Shown here piece after piece: positions 8,636 to 17,529 of a stretch of DNA of 49,029 nucleotides. The number at the start of each line of letters is the position of its first letter. Within the stretch, counting starts at the first letter, position 1. The position numbers were made by a program, and so were the translations under genes. Source of the DNA: Elusimicrobiota bacterium (GTDB taxonomy: Bacteria > Elusimicrobiota > Elusimicrobia > UBA1565 > UBA9628); contig JACQAZ010000037.1 of NCBI GenBank assembly GCA_016194705.1, positions 1 through 49,029 on the forward strand. The letters run 5' to 3'. Below the pieces are notes generated by a model, which ran no database searches, was not told the DNA's origin, and saw nothing but the letters and a program-made list of their open reading frames with translations.

Positions 8636-10143
8636 GTCGCTCGCGCCGCCAGCATCGCCTTGGCGGCCTCCCAGACCTGCTCGGTTGTGATGAGCTTCAT
8701 GCAGAGGAAATGGCCCTCGGGGCACGAGCGCCCGCCGTGCAGCCGGCAGGGACGGCAGGCCAGGTCCGCCTCGATCACGCGGTGGGCGGCTCCATAGGGG
8801 AAGAATCCGAGCTCCCGCGTCGTCGCCCCGAAGACCGCCAAAGTGGGGACTCCGCAGCCGGCGGCCAAGTGCATGGGGCCCGAGTCGTTGGTGAGGAACA
8901 AGGCGAGCCGCGGCATCAGGCCTTTGAGCTCCTCGAGTTTCGTGCGGCCGGCCCAGTCCAGCGCGCCCGATTCCGCCGCGATCCGGCCGCAGAGCTCGGC
9001 GTCCTGGGCGCCGCCGACCAGGACCGGGAAGAACCCCTCGCAACGCAGCCGCCGGCAAATCTCGGCGAAGCGTTCCGGCAGCCACCGTTTGGTCGGCCAC
9101 ACCGAGCCGGGGTGGACGCCCACGGCGAGCTGGCCGTCCTTGAGCCCCGCCTCGCGCAGCCTCTCGGCGACGGCCCGGCAGGCATTCTCGTCGCGGCCGA
9201 GGTAGACCGACTCGCCGGGAGAAGCTCGGGATCCGCCGTCGAGGGGCTTGAGCAGGGCCAGGTTGCGCTCGAGGTCGTGCATCAGCCAGGCGAAGGGGAC
9301 CGCGTCGGTCAGCAGGAGGCGTCCGGCGCTCGAGGAGAAGCCCACGCGCCGCGGTATGTCGGCCAGCCAGGCGATCAGCGCGCTGCGAAACGAGCGGTGG
9401 GGGATCAGCGCGATCGCCAAACCGCGGCCTTTGAGCTCGTCCTTGAGCCGCCAGGGTCCCAACAGCCCTCCGTGGCGCCCGCGCTTGTCGTCGATGACGA
9501 CCTCGTCGACCCAGGGCGAGGCGCGAAAAAGGTCGGCGGTCTTCTCCAGCGTCAGCACGATCAAGGCGCAGCCGGGCCAAAGGGCTTTGACGTCGCGGGC
9601 CAGCGGGAGGGTCAAGAGGGTGTCGCCGAGGAAGGCGCTTTGGATGATGAGGACCTTCTCGGGCCGGAGCGCTGGCCCGCTCGTCCATCGGCCGCCTTCG
9701 CTCAGCGAGAGAAGATGGCCGGCGCTGGGAACTCCCCAAGCCGAGAGGGCTTCGAGGTAGCGCTGGACGGTGTGCTTCTCGAGCACTGGAGAAGGAACGC
9801 CCAACGCGACGAAGAGCCTGCGGGCCAGGGCGTCCTTGCGGTAGACGACCTTGTGCGGGACCCTTGAGAAGCGGCGCAGGAGCCAGGACCTGAGATTGGC
9901 GTGAAGGTCCAGAAGGTGCGTGAAGCCGCTGGAGCGGATGCGCTCGAGCGAGGCCATGAGGCCCTCGAATGGGATCACCTCGTCGATCCAAGGATTCCCC
10001 TGGAGGGCCGCGCAGAACTGGGGCTTGACCAGCACGGAAATCCGGCAGTCCGGCCAATGGGACTTCAGGGCGCGGTAGACCGGGGCGGTCAGGATGACGT
10101 CTCCCAACGACGAGAGACGCACGACCAGGATGTTGTTTGACAT
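8632..10143 (-). CDS. GT9 heptosyltransferase with an extra N-terminal GT9 half-domain
   Basis: 503 aa, well above the roughly 330-350 aa of an ordinary GT9. Residues 5-160 are a complete N-terminal GT9 lobe (VVRLSSLGDVILTAPVYRAL, NPWIDEVIPF, HTVQRYLEALSAWGVP linker). Residues 164-503 are a second, full GT9 (LIIQSAFLGDTLLTLPLARD, SPWVDEVVID, GVHPGSVWPTKRW, LTNDSGPMHLAAGCGVPTLAVFG, Cys-rich CRPCRLHGGRSCPEGHFLCM). The first unit stops at the linker and lacks the donor-binding lobe. The ATG at 10143 was chosen since the motif follows at once and GAGAGAAG precedes it. A 45-base gap with a TATAAT (10183-10188) precedes it, so an internal promoter is possible but no good -35 is seen. Confidence 0.88.
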   Translation of the reverse strand: MSNNILVVRLSSLGDVILTAPVYRALKSHWPDCRISVLVKPQFCAALQGNPWIDEVIPFEGLMASLERIRSSGFTHLLDLHANLRSWLLRRFSRVPHKVVYRKDALARRLFVALGVPSPVLEKHTVQRYLEALSAWGVPSAGHLLSLSEGGRWTSGPALRPEKVLIIQSAFLGDTLLTLPLARDVKALWPGCALIVLTLEKTADLFRASPWVDEVVIDDKRGRHGGLLGPWRLKDELKGRGLAIALIPHRSFRSALIAWLADIPRRVGFSSSAGRLLLTDAVPFAWLMHDLERNLALLKPLDGGSRASPGESVYLGRDENACRAVAERLREAGLKDGQLAVGVHPGSVWPTKRWLPERFAEICRRLRCEGFFPVLVGGAQDAELCGRIAAESGALDWAGRTKLEELKGLMPRLALFLTNDSGPMHLAAGCGVPTLAVFGATTRELGFFPYGAAHRVIEADLACRPCRLHGGRSCPEGHFLCMKLITTEQVWEAAKAMLAARAT

Positions 10144-10188
10144 TCTTCTCTCGTGCGCGCGCGCGTACGGGAGCAAGGCCCAATTATA

Positions 10189-11577
10189 TCATTTTGCCGT
10201 CCGGTCCCGCCTGAGGGCCGCGCTCAGGAGCTCGAGGTTGCGCCGCGCGACGTCGTCGTCGGGCCGGCGCTTGAGCTGGTCGGCAAACATCTCCAGCGCC
10301 TCGGGCTCGCGCCCAGCCTCGGCCAGGGCGCTGGCGAGATTGTTGCGCGCGACGTAGGCATCCGGGTCGACGGCCAACGCGTGCGACCACAGCGAGATGG
10401 AATCGTGCCAGCGGGCGCATTGGAGGCGGCTTGCGCCCGTCAGCAGCGGGAGCAGGGCGAGCGCGCAGATCCTAGCGGCGCGCGAGCGCTCCAGGCCTGC
10501 CGCCGCCAGGGCCGCGAAGCCGAGGGTTGCGAGGTAGACGTAGGCCAGGCTCGCGAAAACGGGTCCGGGAGGCGTGAAGACCAAAGGCGGAAGGACCGAC
10601 GCGACGAAGAACAGCCAGGCCCCAAGCGGGGCGGGCCGCTTGTCCGCCAAGGCGGCCAGGCCGAGCGTCGCCGCGCCGACCGCGGCCAAGCACAGGGGAG
10701 CGCTCCAACCCAGCGGATTGAGAGAGCCGTTGAAGGCGTAGAGAGGGATTAGGCCGAGGGGCGCCAGCAGTTTTGAGAGGCAGAGCAGCAAGGCCGCGGC
10801 CGCTTCCTCCGGGCGAAAGCCGAGTTGGAAGCGGCCGGGCGTCTGCGACTTGGCCAAGGCGTTGACCGCGACGAGGGCCGCCGAGATCGCCAGGAACGGG
10901 ACTTTCTCGAGCCAGACGCGCGCGCTGCGCCGCTGGAGACAGGTCCCCAAAGTCATTCGCTCGAGAGGCTGGAGATCGAGGAAGACCAGGGCCAGCGGCA
11001 GGGCCCAGCCCTTCCACCGGCAGAGCCCCGAGGCGGCGAAGAGCGCCGCCGAGACCGCCAGCCAAGGGCCGCGCCGAGGGGCGCGCGCCGCCCGAACGTA
11101 GGCGAGAAGCGAGAGCAGGCAGAAGAAAGTGGCCATGAGATCGGCAAGCGGCGTCGCCCACGCCACGACCTGGGCCTGCACGGGGTGCACCGCCCATAGA
11201 AGCGCCGCGAGCAGGGCGCCGGCGCGGGAGCCGGCGCGCATGGACAAGGTCTGAAGAAGCAGGAAGAGGACGCACGAATTGGCCGTATGAAAGAGCAGGC
11301 TCGCCAGATGATAACCCATGGGGGCGAGGCCCTGCAGCCGGAAAATGACGGCGAAGACGACCCAGGTCAGCGGCTGGTAGGCGCCCGCCGAGAGGCTGGT
11401 CAGCATCCAGTTGAGGTTGGAAGCGCCCAGGCCGCGCCAGGCCGTCTCGCGCAGCAGGAGCAAGTCGTCGTCCCAATTGACGAAGCCGTTGCTCAGTATC
11501 GGGCCGTAGGCGAGAATGACCGCGGCGATGAGCAAAAGCACGGCCCCGCCGCGCGCGGCGCGCGGGGAGAGGCTCAT
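10189..11577 (-). CDS. TMTC-like GT-C membrane protein with C-terminal TPR
   Basis: 462 aa multi-pass membrane protein. After the first helix comes the FVNWDDDLL loop (about residues 32-40), the acidic motif typical of the first extracytoplasmic loop of TMTC/PMT-type GT-C transferases, then about ten further hydrophobic segments. Two TPR-like units (about 395-455, YVARNNLASALAEAGREPEALEMF) end the protein. Eukaryotic TMTC proteins are O-mannosyltransferases using lipid-linked mannose; the bacterial substrate is unknown. ATGA overlap with the upstream paralogue. Roles in protein or LPS glycosylation are both possible. Confidence 0.8.
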   Translation of the reverse strand: MSLSPRAARGGAVLLLIAAVILAYGPILSNGFVNWDDDLLLLRETAWRGLGASNLNWMLTSLSAGAYQPLTWVVFAVIFRLQGLAPMGYHLASLLFHTANSCVLFLLLQTLSMRAGSRAGALLAALLWAVHPVQAQVVAWATPLADLMATFFCLLSLLAYVRAARAPRRGPWLAVSAALFAASGLCRWKGWALPLALVFLDLQPLERMTLGTCLQRRSARVWLEKVPFLAISAALVAVNALAKSQTPGRFQLGFRPEEAAAALLLCLSKLLAPLGLIPLYAFNGSLNPLGWSAPLCLAAVGAATLGLAALADKRPAPLGAWLFFVASVLPPLVFTPPGPVFASLAYVYLATLGFAALAAAGLERSRAARICALALLPLLTGASRLQCARWHDSISLWSHALAVDPDAYVARNNLASALAEAGREPEALEMFADQLKRRPDDDVARRNLELLSAALRRDRTAK

Positions 11578-13250
11578 CGTCCCGGCGCCCTCCAGGCGCT
11601 TTCGACGAGTTCAAGGCCGACGGCCGCCTGCAGGTTGCCGGGTTCGAGCGCCAGCGCACGGCGGAACCGGTCGCGGGCCTGCTCGCGGCGTCCGAGTGCC
11701 GCCAAGGCGGCTCCCCAGTTGACGAGCGCGGGCGCGAAGTCGGGCTTGGCCCTGACCGCCGCCTCGAAGCGGGCCGCCGCCTCCGCCGGCCGCCCGAGCC
11801 GCTGGAGCGCCAAGCCCAGGTTGTTCTCGGTCTCGGGGACTCCGGGTGCGGCGTCGAGCGCCTCCGAAAAGCGCTGCGCCGCCTCGGCGTAGCGGCCCGC
11901 GTCGTAGTACCACACGCCCAGGTCGTGCCTGGCCTTCGCCAAGAGCAGGGCGCCGGCGACGAGGTGCTCGCGCGATTCTTCCTCCAGGCCCTGGGCCGCC
12001 AGCGCGTCGCCGAGGTTTTTATGGCAGACGTAGCAGTCAGGATCTACGGCGACGGCGTGGCGCCAGAAGACGACCGAATCGCGCCAGGTCCCTATCTGGG
12101 CGACCGTCGCCGCGGTCAGTCCGCAGAGCCCGGCCGCGAGCGCCGCGCTCCAGAGCCAGCGCGGCCGAGGTCCCTTGTCCGCCAGCATTTGCGCGCCCAG
12201 TCCCGCGAGGAGCGCGGGTCCGAAGGAGGCGAGGTAGGTGTAGCGGTCCGAGGCGATCGCCAGGCCGAGCTTGACGAGCCCGATGACGGGCAGCAAGGCG
12301 ACGAGATAGAAGCACCAGGCCGCCAGGGCCCACGGCGTCTCCCGGCGCCGGGCGATGAGCAGTCCGCTCAGCAAGACCATGAACAGCCCGGAGAGGACGA
12401 ACGGGGCTGGAGTCAAGCGCGGAGACAGGACGTAGAGCGGCGAGAGGTTCGACGGCCAGAGAGTCTTGGCGAGGTAGAAGACGGGCCCGTAGCAGGCTTG
12501 GGCGAGCCGCTCCGCCGCGCCGAAACGCGCCAGCGGCACCAGCGCGCGCGTCGTGGCTTGGCCGGCCAGGCCCGCGCAGGCGAAAATCAGGCTCACCGCC
12601 GCGAAGGGGACCTTCTCCGCGACGAGCTTTTGCCATCCGGGCTCGCCCCAACGCCAGCGCCGCAAGGGGTAGACGTCGAGCAGGAGCAGGACCGCGGGCA
12701 AGGTGATCCCCGTCGCTTTCGCGAGCAGCGACAACGCGAAGGCCGCGCAGGACAAGCCGAGCCGGCGGCGCAGATAGAGCAGGACCGCGGCGAGATAGAA
12801 GACCGCCGCGAGGGGATCGGCGCGCTCGGTGGCCCAGCTGACGGACTCGACGCGCAAGGGGTGAAGCGAGAAGAACAGCGCCGCAAAGACCGCGCCGACC
12901 GGCGCGCCGCGCCGGGGGGCCTCGCGCGAGGAAGTCAGGCGCAGCGCGACAAGAAAGAACAGCGCGGCGGCCGCGGCGTGGAGCAGCAGGGAGCTCAAGT
13001 GGTAGCCGGCCGGATTCATGCCCCAGAGGGCGTAGTCGAGCTCGAAGCTCAGCCAGGCCAAGGGCATGTACTTCCCCGTCTGGAAATGGGCGAAGGCCCA
13101 GCGGATCTGAGGCCAGCCGAGGCCGCGGAAATAGGGATTCTGGACGAGCAGGACCCGGTCGTCCCAGCTCACGAAGCCGTTGCGCAGGCCGGGAAGGAAG
13201 GCCAGCGCGGTCGCGGCGAAGACCAACGCGCAGGCAAGCCTCCGGTTCAT
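11574..13250 (-). CDS. TMTC-like GT-C membrane protein with C-terminal TPRs
   Basis: 558 aa paralogue of the following gene. It starts with a membrane helix and the FVSWDDRVLLVQNPYF loop, continues through about ten membrane segments including FSLHPLRVESVSWATERADP (the conserved HPxxVExVxW block of this family), and ends with three or four TPR units (about 410-545). The TPRs probably bind protein partners or acceptor proteins in the periplasm. ATGA overlaps link it to waaA upstream and to the next TMTC gene downstream. Function as a sugar transferase is inferred from the family, not shown. Confidence 0.82.
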   Translation of the reverse strand: MNRRLACALVFAATALAFLPGLRNGFVSWDDRVLLVQNPYFRGLGWPQIRWAFAHFQTGKYMPLAWLSFELDYALWGMNPAGYHLSSLLLHAAAAALFFLVALRLTSSREAPRRGAPVGAVFAALFFSLHPLRVESVSWATERADPLAAVFYLAAVLLYLRRRLGLSCAAFALSLLAKATGITLPAVLLLLDVYPLRRWRWGEPGWQKLVAEKVPFAAVSLIFACAGLAGQATTRALVPLARFGAAERLAQACYGPVFYLAKTLWPSNLSPLYVLSPRLTPAPFVLSGLFMVLLSGLLIARRRETPWALAAWCFYLVALLPVIGLVKLGLAIASDRYTYLASFGPALLAGLGAQMLADKGPRPRWLWSAALAAGLCGLTAATVAQIGTWRDSVVFWRHAVAVDPDCYVCHKNLGDALAAQGLEEESREHLVAGALLLAKARHDLGVWYYDAGRYAEAAQRFSEALDAAPGVPETENNLGLALQRLGRPAEAAARFEAAVRAKPDFAPALVNWGAALAALGRREQARDRFRRALALEPGNLQAAVGLELVESAWRAPGR

Positions 13251-14539
13251 GGCGCGAGCACGGGCTGGAGGTGCTTGAGCGAGCGTTCGATGGCGCCCCG
13301 CAGTCCCTCGGCGAGCGCGCGGGCCTGCAGGCCCAGCGCCCGCCGCCGCGGCTCATTGCCCAGCAGATCGCAGAGCGCGCTTGAGAGCTCCTCGGCGTCG
13401 TCGACGCAGATGCCGCAGCCCGCGCCCGAGAGAAGCCGTGCGACCTCGGCCGTGTGCTCGGTGCGCGGACCAAAAATCACCGGCGAGCCCGCGATCGCGG
13501 GCTCGAGCAGGTTGTGGCCGCCGACCGGGACCAAGGTCCCGCCGACGAAGGAGACGCAGGCGAAGGCGTAGAACTTGGTCAGCAGCCCCATCTTGTCGAG
13601 CAGCAGGCAGTCCGCGCGGGACGGCGCGTCCGACCAGGCGCGAAAGGAGACTCCGGCTTCCCGCAGGGTCTGGGCGGCCTGCGCGGCCCGTTCGGGGTGG
13701 CGCGGCGCGAGCACGAGCTTGAGGCCGCGGATTTTCTCGCGCGCAGACTTGTAGGCCGCCAGCACGGCGTCCTCCTCGACGGGATGAGTGCTCCCGGCGA
13801 CCCAGACCGGGCTGCCCTCCCAGCCCAGGGCGCGCAGGCGCCGGCCGGCCTCTTCGTCCTTCTTCGGGGCCTCGAGACGGTCGTACTTCATGTTTCCCGC
13901 GACGAGCAGAGCTGAGGAAGCGGCTCCGACGGCCTGGAAGCGCTGGGAATCGGCCTCGCTCTGCGCGCAGATCCGGTCGATCATGCGAAGGAATGGCCGG
14001 GCCAGGGGGGCGAGGATGATGTAGCGCCCGAAGCTGCGCTCGGTCATGCGTGCGTTGACGAGGCCGACGCGCACGCCCCGGGACTTGGCCAGCGCCAGCA
14101 TCTGCGGCCACAGCTCGGTCTCGACGAGCAGGAGCGCCGACGGTTTGACGGCGTCGAGGAACCGCGCGACGGCGGGATAGCAGTCGAGAGGGGCCAGCGA
14201 GGCGGCGTCGGCGTGCGGGAGGGCGGCGGCTTTATCGCGGCCCGTCATCGTCGTGGTCGTGAGGATGACTGCGGGCGGATTCGGGGCGGCCTTGATCCTC
14301 GCGAGGAGCCCTGAGACCGCCGCCACTTCGCCCGCGGAGGCCGCGTGGACCCAAAGGACGCGGCGGCCCCGGAGCTTGTCGAGCTTGTCGGCGGAGACTC
14401 CGCCGAAGCGTTCGCGCAGCTCCTCTCCCAGCGACAATAGGACCCGACGCCGAGGGGAGAGGAGGAACCGCAGGACGACGGCCAGCGCTCCGAGCGGGAA
14501 CAGCAGGTTCTCGACGAGAAGGACCAGCCCGCGCAGCAC
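13247..14539 (-). CDS. waaA: 3-deoxy-D-manno-octulosonic acid (Kdo) transferase
   Basis: Transfers Kdo from CMP-Kdo to lipid IVA at the inner membrane. 430 aa, normal for WaaA/KdtA. An N-terminal membrane anchor (about 2-27) precedes WVHAASAGEVAAVSGLL (with the catalytic-region Glu), LLLVETELWPQML, the VNARMTERS motif, and the donor lobe with AGSTHPVEEDAVL, LAPRHPER, GGTLVPVGGHNLLEPAIAG and FGPRTEHTAEVA. The start is GTG (14539-14537), sharing its first G with the upstream TAG (TAGTG). The product acts on lipid IVA made upstream of, and phosphorylated by, the nearby lpxK product. Confidence 0.96.
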   Translation of the reverse strand: MLRGLVLLVENLLFPLGALAVVLRFLLSPRRRVLLSLGEELRERFGGVSADKLDKLRGRRVLWVHAASAGEVAAVSGLLARIKAAPNPPAVILTTTTMTGRDKAAALPHADAASLAPLDCYPAVARFLDAVKPSALLLVETELWPQMLALAKSRGVRVGLVNARMTERSFGRYIILAPLARPFLRMIDRICAQSEADSQRFQAVGAASSALLVAGNMKYDRLEAPKKDEEAGRRLRALGWEGSPVWVAGSTHPVEEDAVLAAYKSAREKIRGLKLVLAPRHPERAAQAAQTLREAGVSFRAWSDAPSRADCLLLDKMGLLTKFYAFACVSFVGGTLVPVGGHNLLEPAIAGSPVIFGPRTEHTAEVARLLSGAGCGICVDDAEELSSALCDLLGNEPRRRALGLQARALAEGLRGAIERSLKHLQPVLAP

Positions 14540-15114
14540 TATGGCTTCGCTTTGCCTTTCGCCTTTGATTTGGACAGCCAGCTGAGGCTCACGGCCAGCG
14601 AGGCCTCGGGCCGCAGCCGTCCCTCGGCCAAGGACACGCCGATCTTGCCGGCTTCGAGCTTCCTGACCGCGGCTTCGACGGCGGCGGGCTCGGAGACCGG
14701 GGAGAGGGGGCTCAGTTCGCAGGCGTCGTTCTCGGCGTCGTCCTGCAGCAGGCGGCTGGCGAAGGCGACGGCGTCCTCGAGGGCCACGTCGCAGACCAGC
14801 GGCCAGAGCTTGGCGTGCGACTCGCTCTCGCAGGCGGCCTGGACCGCGAAGGCGGAGAAGCCCTCGCCGAGAGTCGCGAGGATCACGCTGTAGGCCAGGC
14901 CCGGCATGGAGGACAGGGCGTTCTGGTCTATGTCCTGATGGGAGTAGGTCTCGAAGATCACCGCGGGCTTCAGGGCTTTGGCGGCCTTGTCGAGCAGCGC
15001 CTGGAGCGGGGCCTCGCCGAGGCCCGCCGACTCGAGATCGAGCTTCGCCTTCTTGGCTCGGCGCTGAATCTCCTTGATGCGCAGGCCCAGTTTGAAGCCG
15101 ATGATCTTCCTCAT
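14539..15114 (-). CDS. Unknown protein between secF and waaA
   Basis: 191 aa, not recognised. It starts MRKIIGFKLGLRIKEIQRRAKKAK, a basic amphipathic stretch without a signal peptide, followed by a mixed alpha/beta segment (PAVIFETYSHQDID, LAYSVILATLGEGFSAFAVQ) and an acidic part rich in Asp/Glu (DDAENDACELSPLSPVSEP). It ends in a Lys/Ala tail (SKSKAKGKAKP). No catalytic motif or membrane segment is evident, so it is probably cytoplasmic or membrane-peripheral. The ATG (15114-15112) overlaps the secF stop as ATGA, and its own stop touches the waaA start, so it is translated with the export/LPS train. Confidence 0.75.
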   Translation of the reverse strand: MRKIIGFKLGLRIKEIQRRAKKAKLDLESAGLGEAPLQALLDKAAKALKPAVIFETYSHQDIDQNALSSMPGLAYSVILATLGEGFSAFAVQAACESESHAKLWPLVCDVALEDAVAFASRLLQDDAENDACELSPLSPVSEPAAVEAAVRKLEAGKIGVSLAEGRLRPEASLAVSLSWLSKSKAKGKAKP

Positions 15115-16076
15115 TTGAGCCTGGGCTGAGTGGCCGGCTTGGGACGACTCGTCGGAGGCGGAACGCTCTGGGGCCGGTTCTGCCGGGTCAGGCGCAGGTT
15201 CCATTCGTACACGAGGGGCGCCGCGACCGCGATCGAGGAGTAGGTGCCGACGATGGTGCCGAAGACCATCGCCATGGCGAAGTGATGGATGACTTTCCCG
15301 CCGAAGAAATAGAGGATCGAGACGACGACAAGCACGGTCCCGGAGGTGATGATGGTCCGGGAGAGGGTCTCGTTCATGCTTTCGTTCATGACCTGGCCCA
15401 GCGGGTCCTTGCGCATGATCTTTCCCTTCTCGCGCATGCGGTCGAAGATGACGATCGTGTCGTGGATCGAGTAGCCGCCGATCGTCAGGATCGCCGAGAT
15501 GATCAGCAGGTCGACCTCGGCGCCGAGGATCGAGAAGAAGCCGTAGGTGGCCAGCACGTCATGAAAGAGCGCGATGACGCCGGCTACACCCCAGATCAGG
15601 TCCTTGAACTTGAAGCCGAGGTAGAGGATGATCAGCGTCAGCGACAGACAGATCGCGAGCAGAGCCTGCCGGAAGAGGTAGCGCCCGACCGCCGGGCCGA
15701 CGTATTCCTTGTTGTCGATGCGAAGCTTGTTTTCCGAGCCGACCACGCCCTGGATCGCGGTCAATTGGCTCTCGATGAGCTCGGCCGACTGCTTGACGTC
15801 CGATTGGATACGGATCACGAAGGTGTTGGTCCCCGTGAACTGCTGGAGCCCGGGGTCCTGCATTCCCGCCTGGGCGGCCGCGTAGCGCAGGCGCGAGAGT
15901 TCCAGAGGCTTCTCGAACGTCACGGTGACCACCGTTCCGCCCGTGAAGTCGATGCCGTACTTGACGCCGCGCGTCATCAGCGATACGACGCTGCCGCCGA
16001 GGAGCAGGCCCGAAAGGGCGAAGAACTTCCAGCGCAATCCGAGAAAGTCGAAGTGCGTCTTCGGGAATAGTTGCAT
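15111..16076 (-). CDS. secF: Protein translocase subunit SecF
   Basis: SecF, the partner of SecD, uses the proton gradient to help pull exported proteins through SecYEG. 321 aa. The first membrane helix is followed by GVKYGIDFTGGTVVTVTFEKP, the conserved SecF/SecD start of the P1 head. Further helices with GFKFKDLIWGVAGVIALFHD and the conserved IGGYSIHDTIVIFDRMRE motif follow, then the NESMNETLSRTIITSGT block and a short cytoplasmic Pro-rich tail. It lies 3 bases after secD and overlaps the next gene by ATGA. Confidence 0.97.
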   Translation of the reverse strand: MQLFPKTHFDFLGLRWKFFALSGLLLGGSVVSLMTRGVKYGIDFTGGTVVTVTFEKPLELSRLRYAAAQAGMQDPGLQQFTGTNTFVIRIQSDVKQSAELIESQLTAIQGVVGSENKLRIDNKEYVGPAVGRYLFRQALLAICLSLTLIILYLGFKFKDLIWGVAGVIALFHDVLATYGFFSILGAEVDLLIISAILTIGGYSIHDTIVIFDRMREKGKIMRKDPLGQVMNESMNETLSRTIITSGTVLVVVSILYFFGGKVIHHFAMAMVFGTIVGTYSSIAVAAPLVYEWNLRLTRQNRPQSVPPPTSRPKPATQPRLK

Positions 16077-16079
16077 GTT

Positions 16080-17510
16080 TTATCCGATGCTCAAGCTCTG
16101 CACGTCGCGGTTGGTGAGATAGGACTGGAAGATGAGCCTCGTGAGCGAGATCGCCGTAAAGCGGCCGATCGCCATGCCCAGCAGCAAGGTCACCGCGAAG
16201 CCCTTGATCGGCCCGGTCCCGAACTGGAACAAGACGACAGCCGAGATGCCGGTGGCGACCATGGAGTCCCAGATCGCCGTCCACGCGCGGTCGTAGCCGG
16301 TCTCGAGCGCGATGCGCACGGGCTTGCTCAGCGCCAGCTCCTCGCGGATGCGCTCGAAGATCAGGACGTTGTCGTCGACCGAGATCGCCAGAGTCAGGAC
16401 GATGCCCGCGATGCCCGGGAGGCTCAGCGTAAAGCCGAAGTACGCCATGCAGGCGAGCAGCAGCTGTATGTTGAAGATCAGCGCGAGGTCTGCGACCAGG
16501 CCCGCGACGTGGTAGTAAAGGATCATGAAGACGAAGATGAACACGCACGCGATCGCGGTCGCGGTGAGGCCCTTGCGGATCGAGTCCTCGCCGACGGTGG
16601 GGCCGATGGTGCGCTCTTCTATGATATGCACGGGGGCGGGCAGCGCGCCGGCGCGCAGGACGATGGCGAGGTTGCGGGCGTCCTCGACCGTGAAGTTCCC
16701 CTCGATGACTCCCGAGCCTCCGGGGATGCGGCCCTTGATGACCGGGGCCGAGTAGACGATGCCGTCGAGAACGATGGCCATGTTCTTGCCGACGTTGGCC
16801 GAGGTGAGGTTCGAGAACTTGGCCGCGGCCTCGGGCTTGAACTTGAAGGCCACGACCGGCATCCCGTAATCTCCGCCGGTCTCGACGCGCGCGTTGTCGA
16901 GTTCGGCGCCCGTCAGCGGGACGGTCTTGGTCAGCAGGTACAGCGAGCTCTCCTTGCCTCGAAACAGTTCGTCGTCGGCCGGCACGAGCTTGGCGGCCGC
17001 AGTCGAGACGTGAGCGGCGGCTCCTTCCCCTACGAAGGGGATTCCGAGCTCGGCGATCTTGCTCAGCGCGTTCTGGGATTTCTCGGACGTGTCGACCATG
17101 CGGAACTCAAGCAGCGCGGTCTTGCCGATGAGCTCCTTGGCCTGCGCGGAGTTGGTGATGCCGGGCATCTGCACGACGATCCAACGGTCGCCCTGCTTGG
17201 CGATCAAGGGCTCGGCGACGCCGAACTGGTCGACGCGGTTGCGGATGATCTCGATGGCGCGCTGGACCGCGTCGGGGATGTCGGCGCCGGCGGGCAGCTT
17301 GGCGACGTCGAGCTCCATGAGGAGGTGGGTGCCGCCCTTGAGGTCCAGCCCGAGGTTCAGGAGCCACTTCGGCCGCTGGCGAGAGGCTTCCGAAAGCTGC
17401 CGCTCGGTGGCGTCCTTGAAGAAGTACCAGTCGACCGACGGCCAGAGCAGGCCAAGGCCGCCGAAGAGCGCGGCCACGGCGGCAAGCCACTTGAGCTGGA
17501 GCTTGGACAT
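16080..17510 (-). CDS. secD: Protein translocase subunit SecD
   Basis: 476 aa inner-membrane export motor subunit. N-terminal helix (about 7-25), then the NLGLDLKGGTHLLMELD signature (52-68), the periplasmic P1 domain with QFGVAEPLIAKQGDRWIVVQ and PG-type GITNSAQAK, and a C-terminal six-helix block containing IVLRAGALPAPV, GPTVGEDSIRKGLTATAIA and the conserved VDDNVLIFERIREELALSK segment. It lacks the large extra domains of longer SecDs. It sits 19 bases after yajC and 3 bases before secF, the classical yajC-secD-secF order. Confidence 0.97.
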   Translation of the reverse strand: MSKLQLKWLAAVAALFGGLGLLWPSVDWYFFKDATERQLSEASRQRPKWLLNLGLDLKGGTHLLMELDVAKLPAGADIPDAVQRAIEIIRNRVDQFGVAEPLIAKQGDRWIVVQMPGITNSAQAKELIGKTALLEFRMVDTSEKSQNALSKIAELGIPFVGEGAAAHVSTAAAKLVPADDELFRGKESSLYLLTKTVPLTGAELDNARVETGGDYGMPVVAFKFKPEAAAKFSNLTSANVGKNMAIVLDGIVYSAPVIKGRIPGGSGVIEGNFTVEDARNLAIVLRAGALPAPVHIIEERTIGPTVGEDSIRKGLTATAIACVFIFVFMILYYHVAGLVADLALIFNIQLLLACMAYFGFTLSLPGIAGIVLTLAISVDDNVLIFERIREELALSKPVRIALETGYDRAWTAIWDSMVATGISAVVLFQFGTGPIKGFAVTLLLGMAIGRFTAISLTRLIFQSYLTNRDVQSLSIG

Positions 17511-17529
17511 GATGCGGTCCCGGTCCCGC

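Noticed and set aside
7595..10183. An 862-aa minus-strand frame spanning two glycosyltransferase genes
   Set aside because: Only the last part is the real GT4; the first part is Arg/Pro-rich and shadows the GT9 fusion gene, and a GTGA start separates them.
10183..10188. TATAAT as a promoter for the GT9 fusion gene
   Set aside because: Correct distance for a leader, but no recognisable -35; kept only as a remark in the gene entry.
11925..13571. A 548-aa plus-strand open frame opposite the TMTC gene
   Set aside because: Low-complexity Arg/Glu/Gln/Gly composition, no domain, and it lies over clear membrane-protein and waaA coding.
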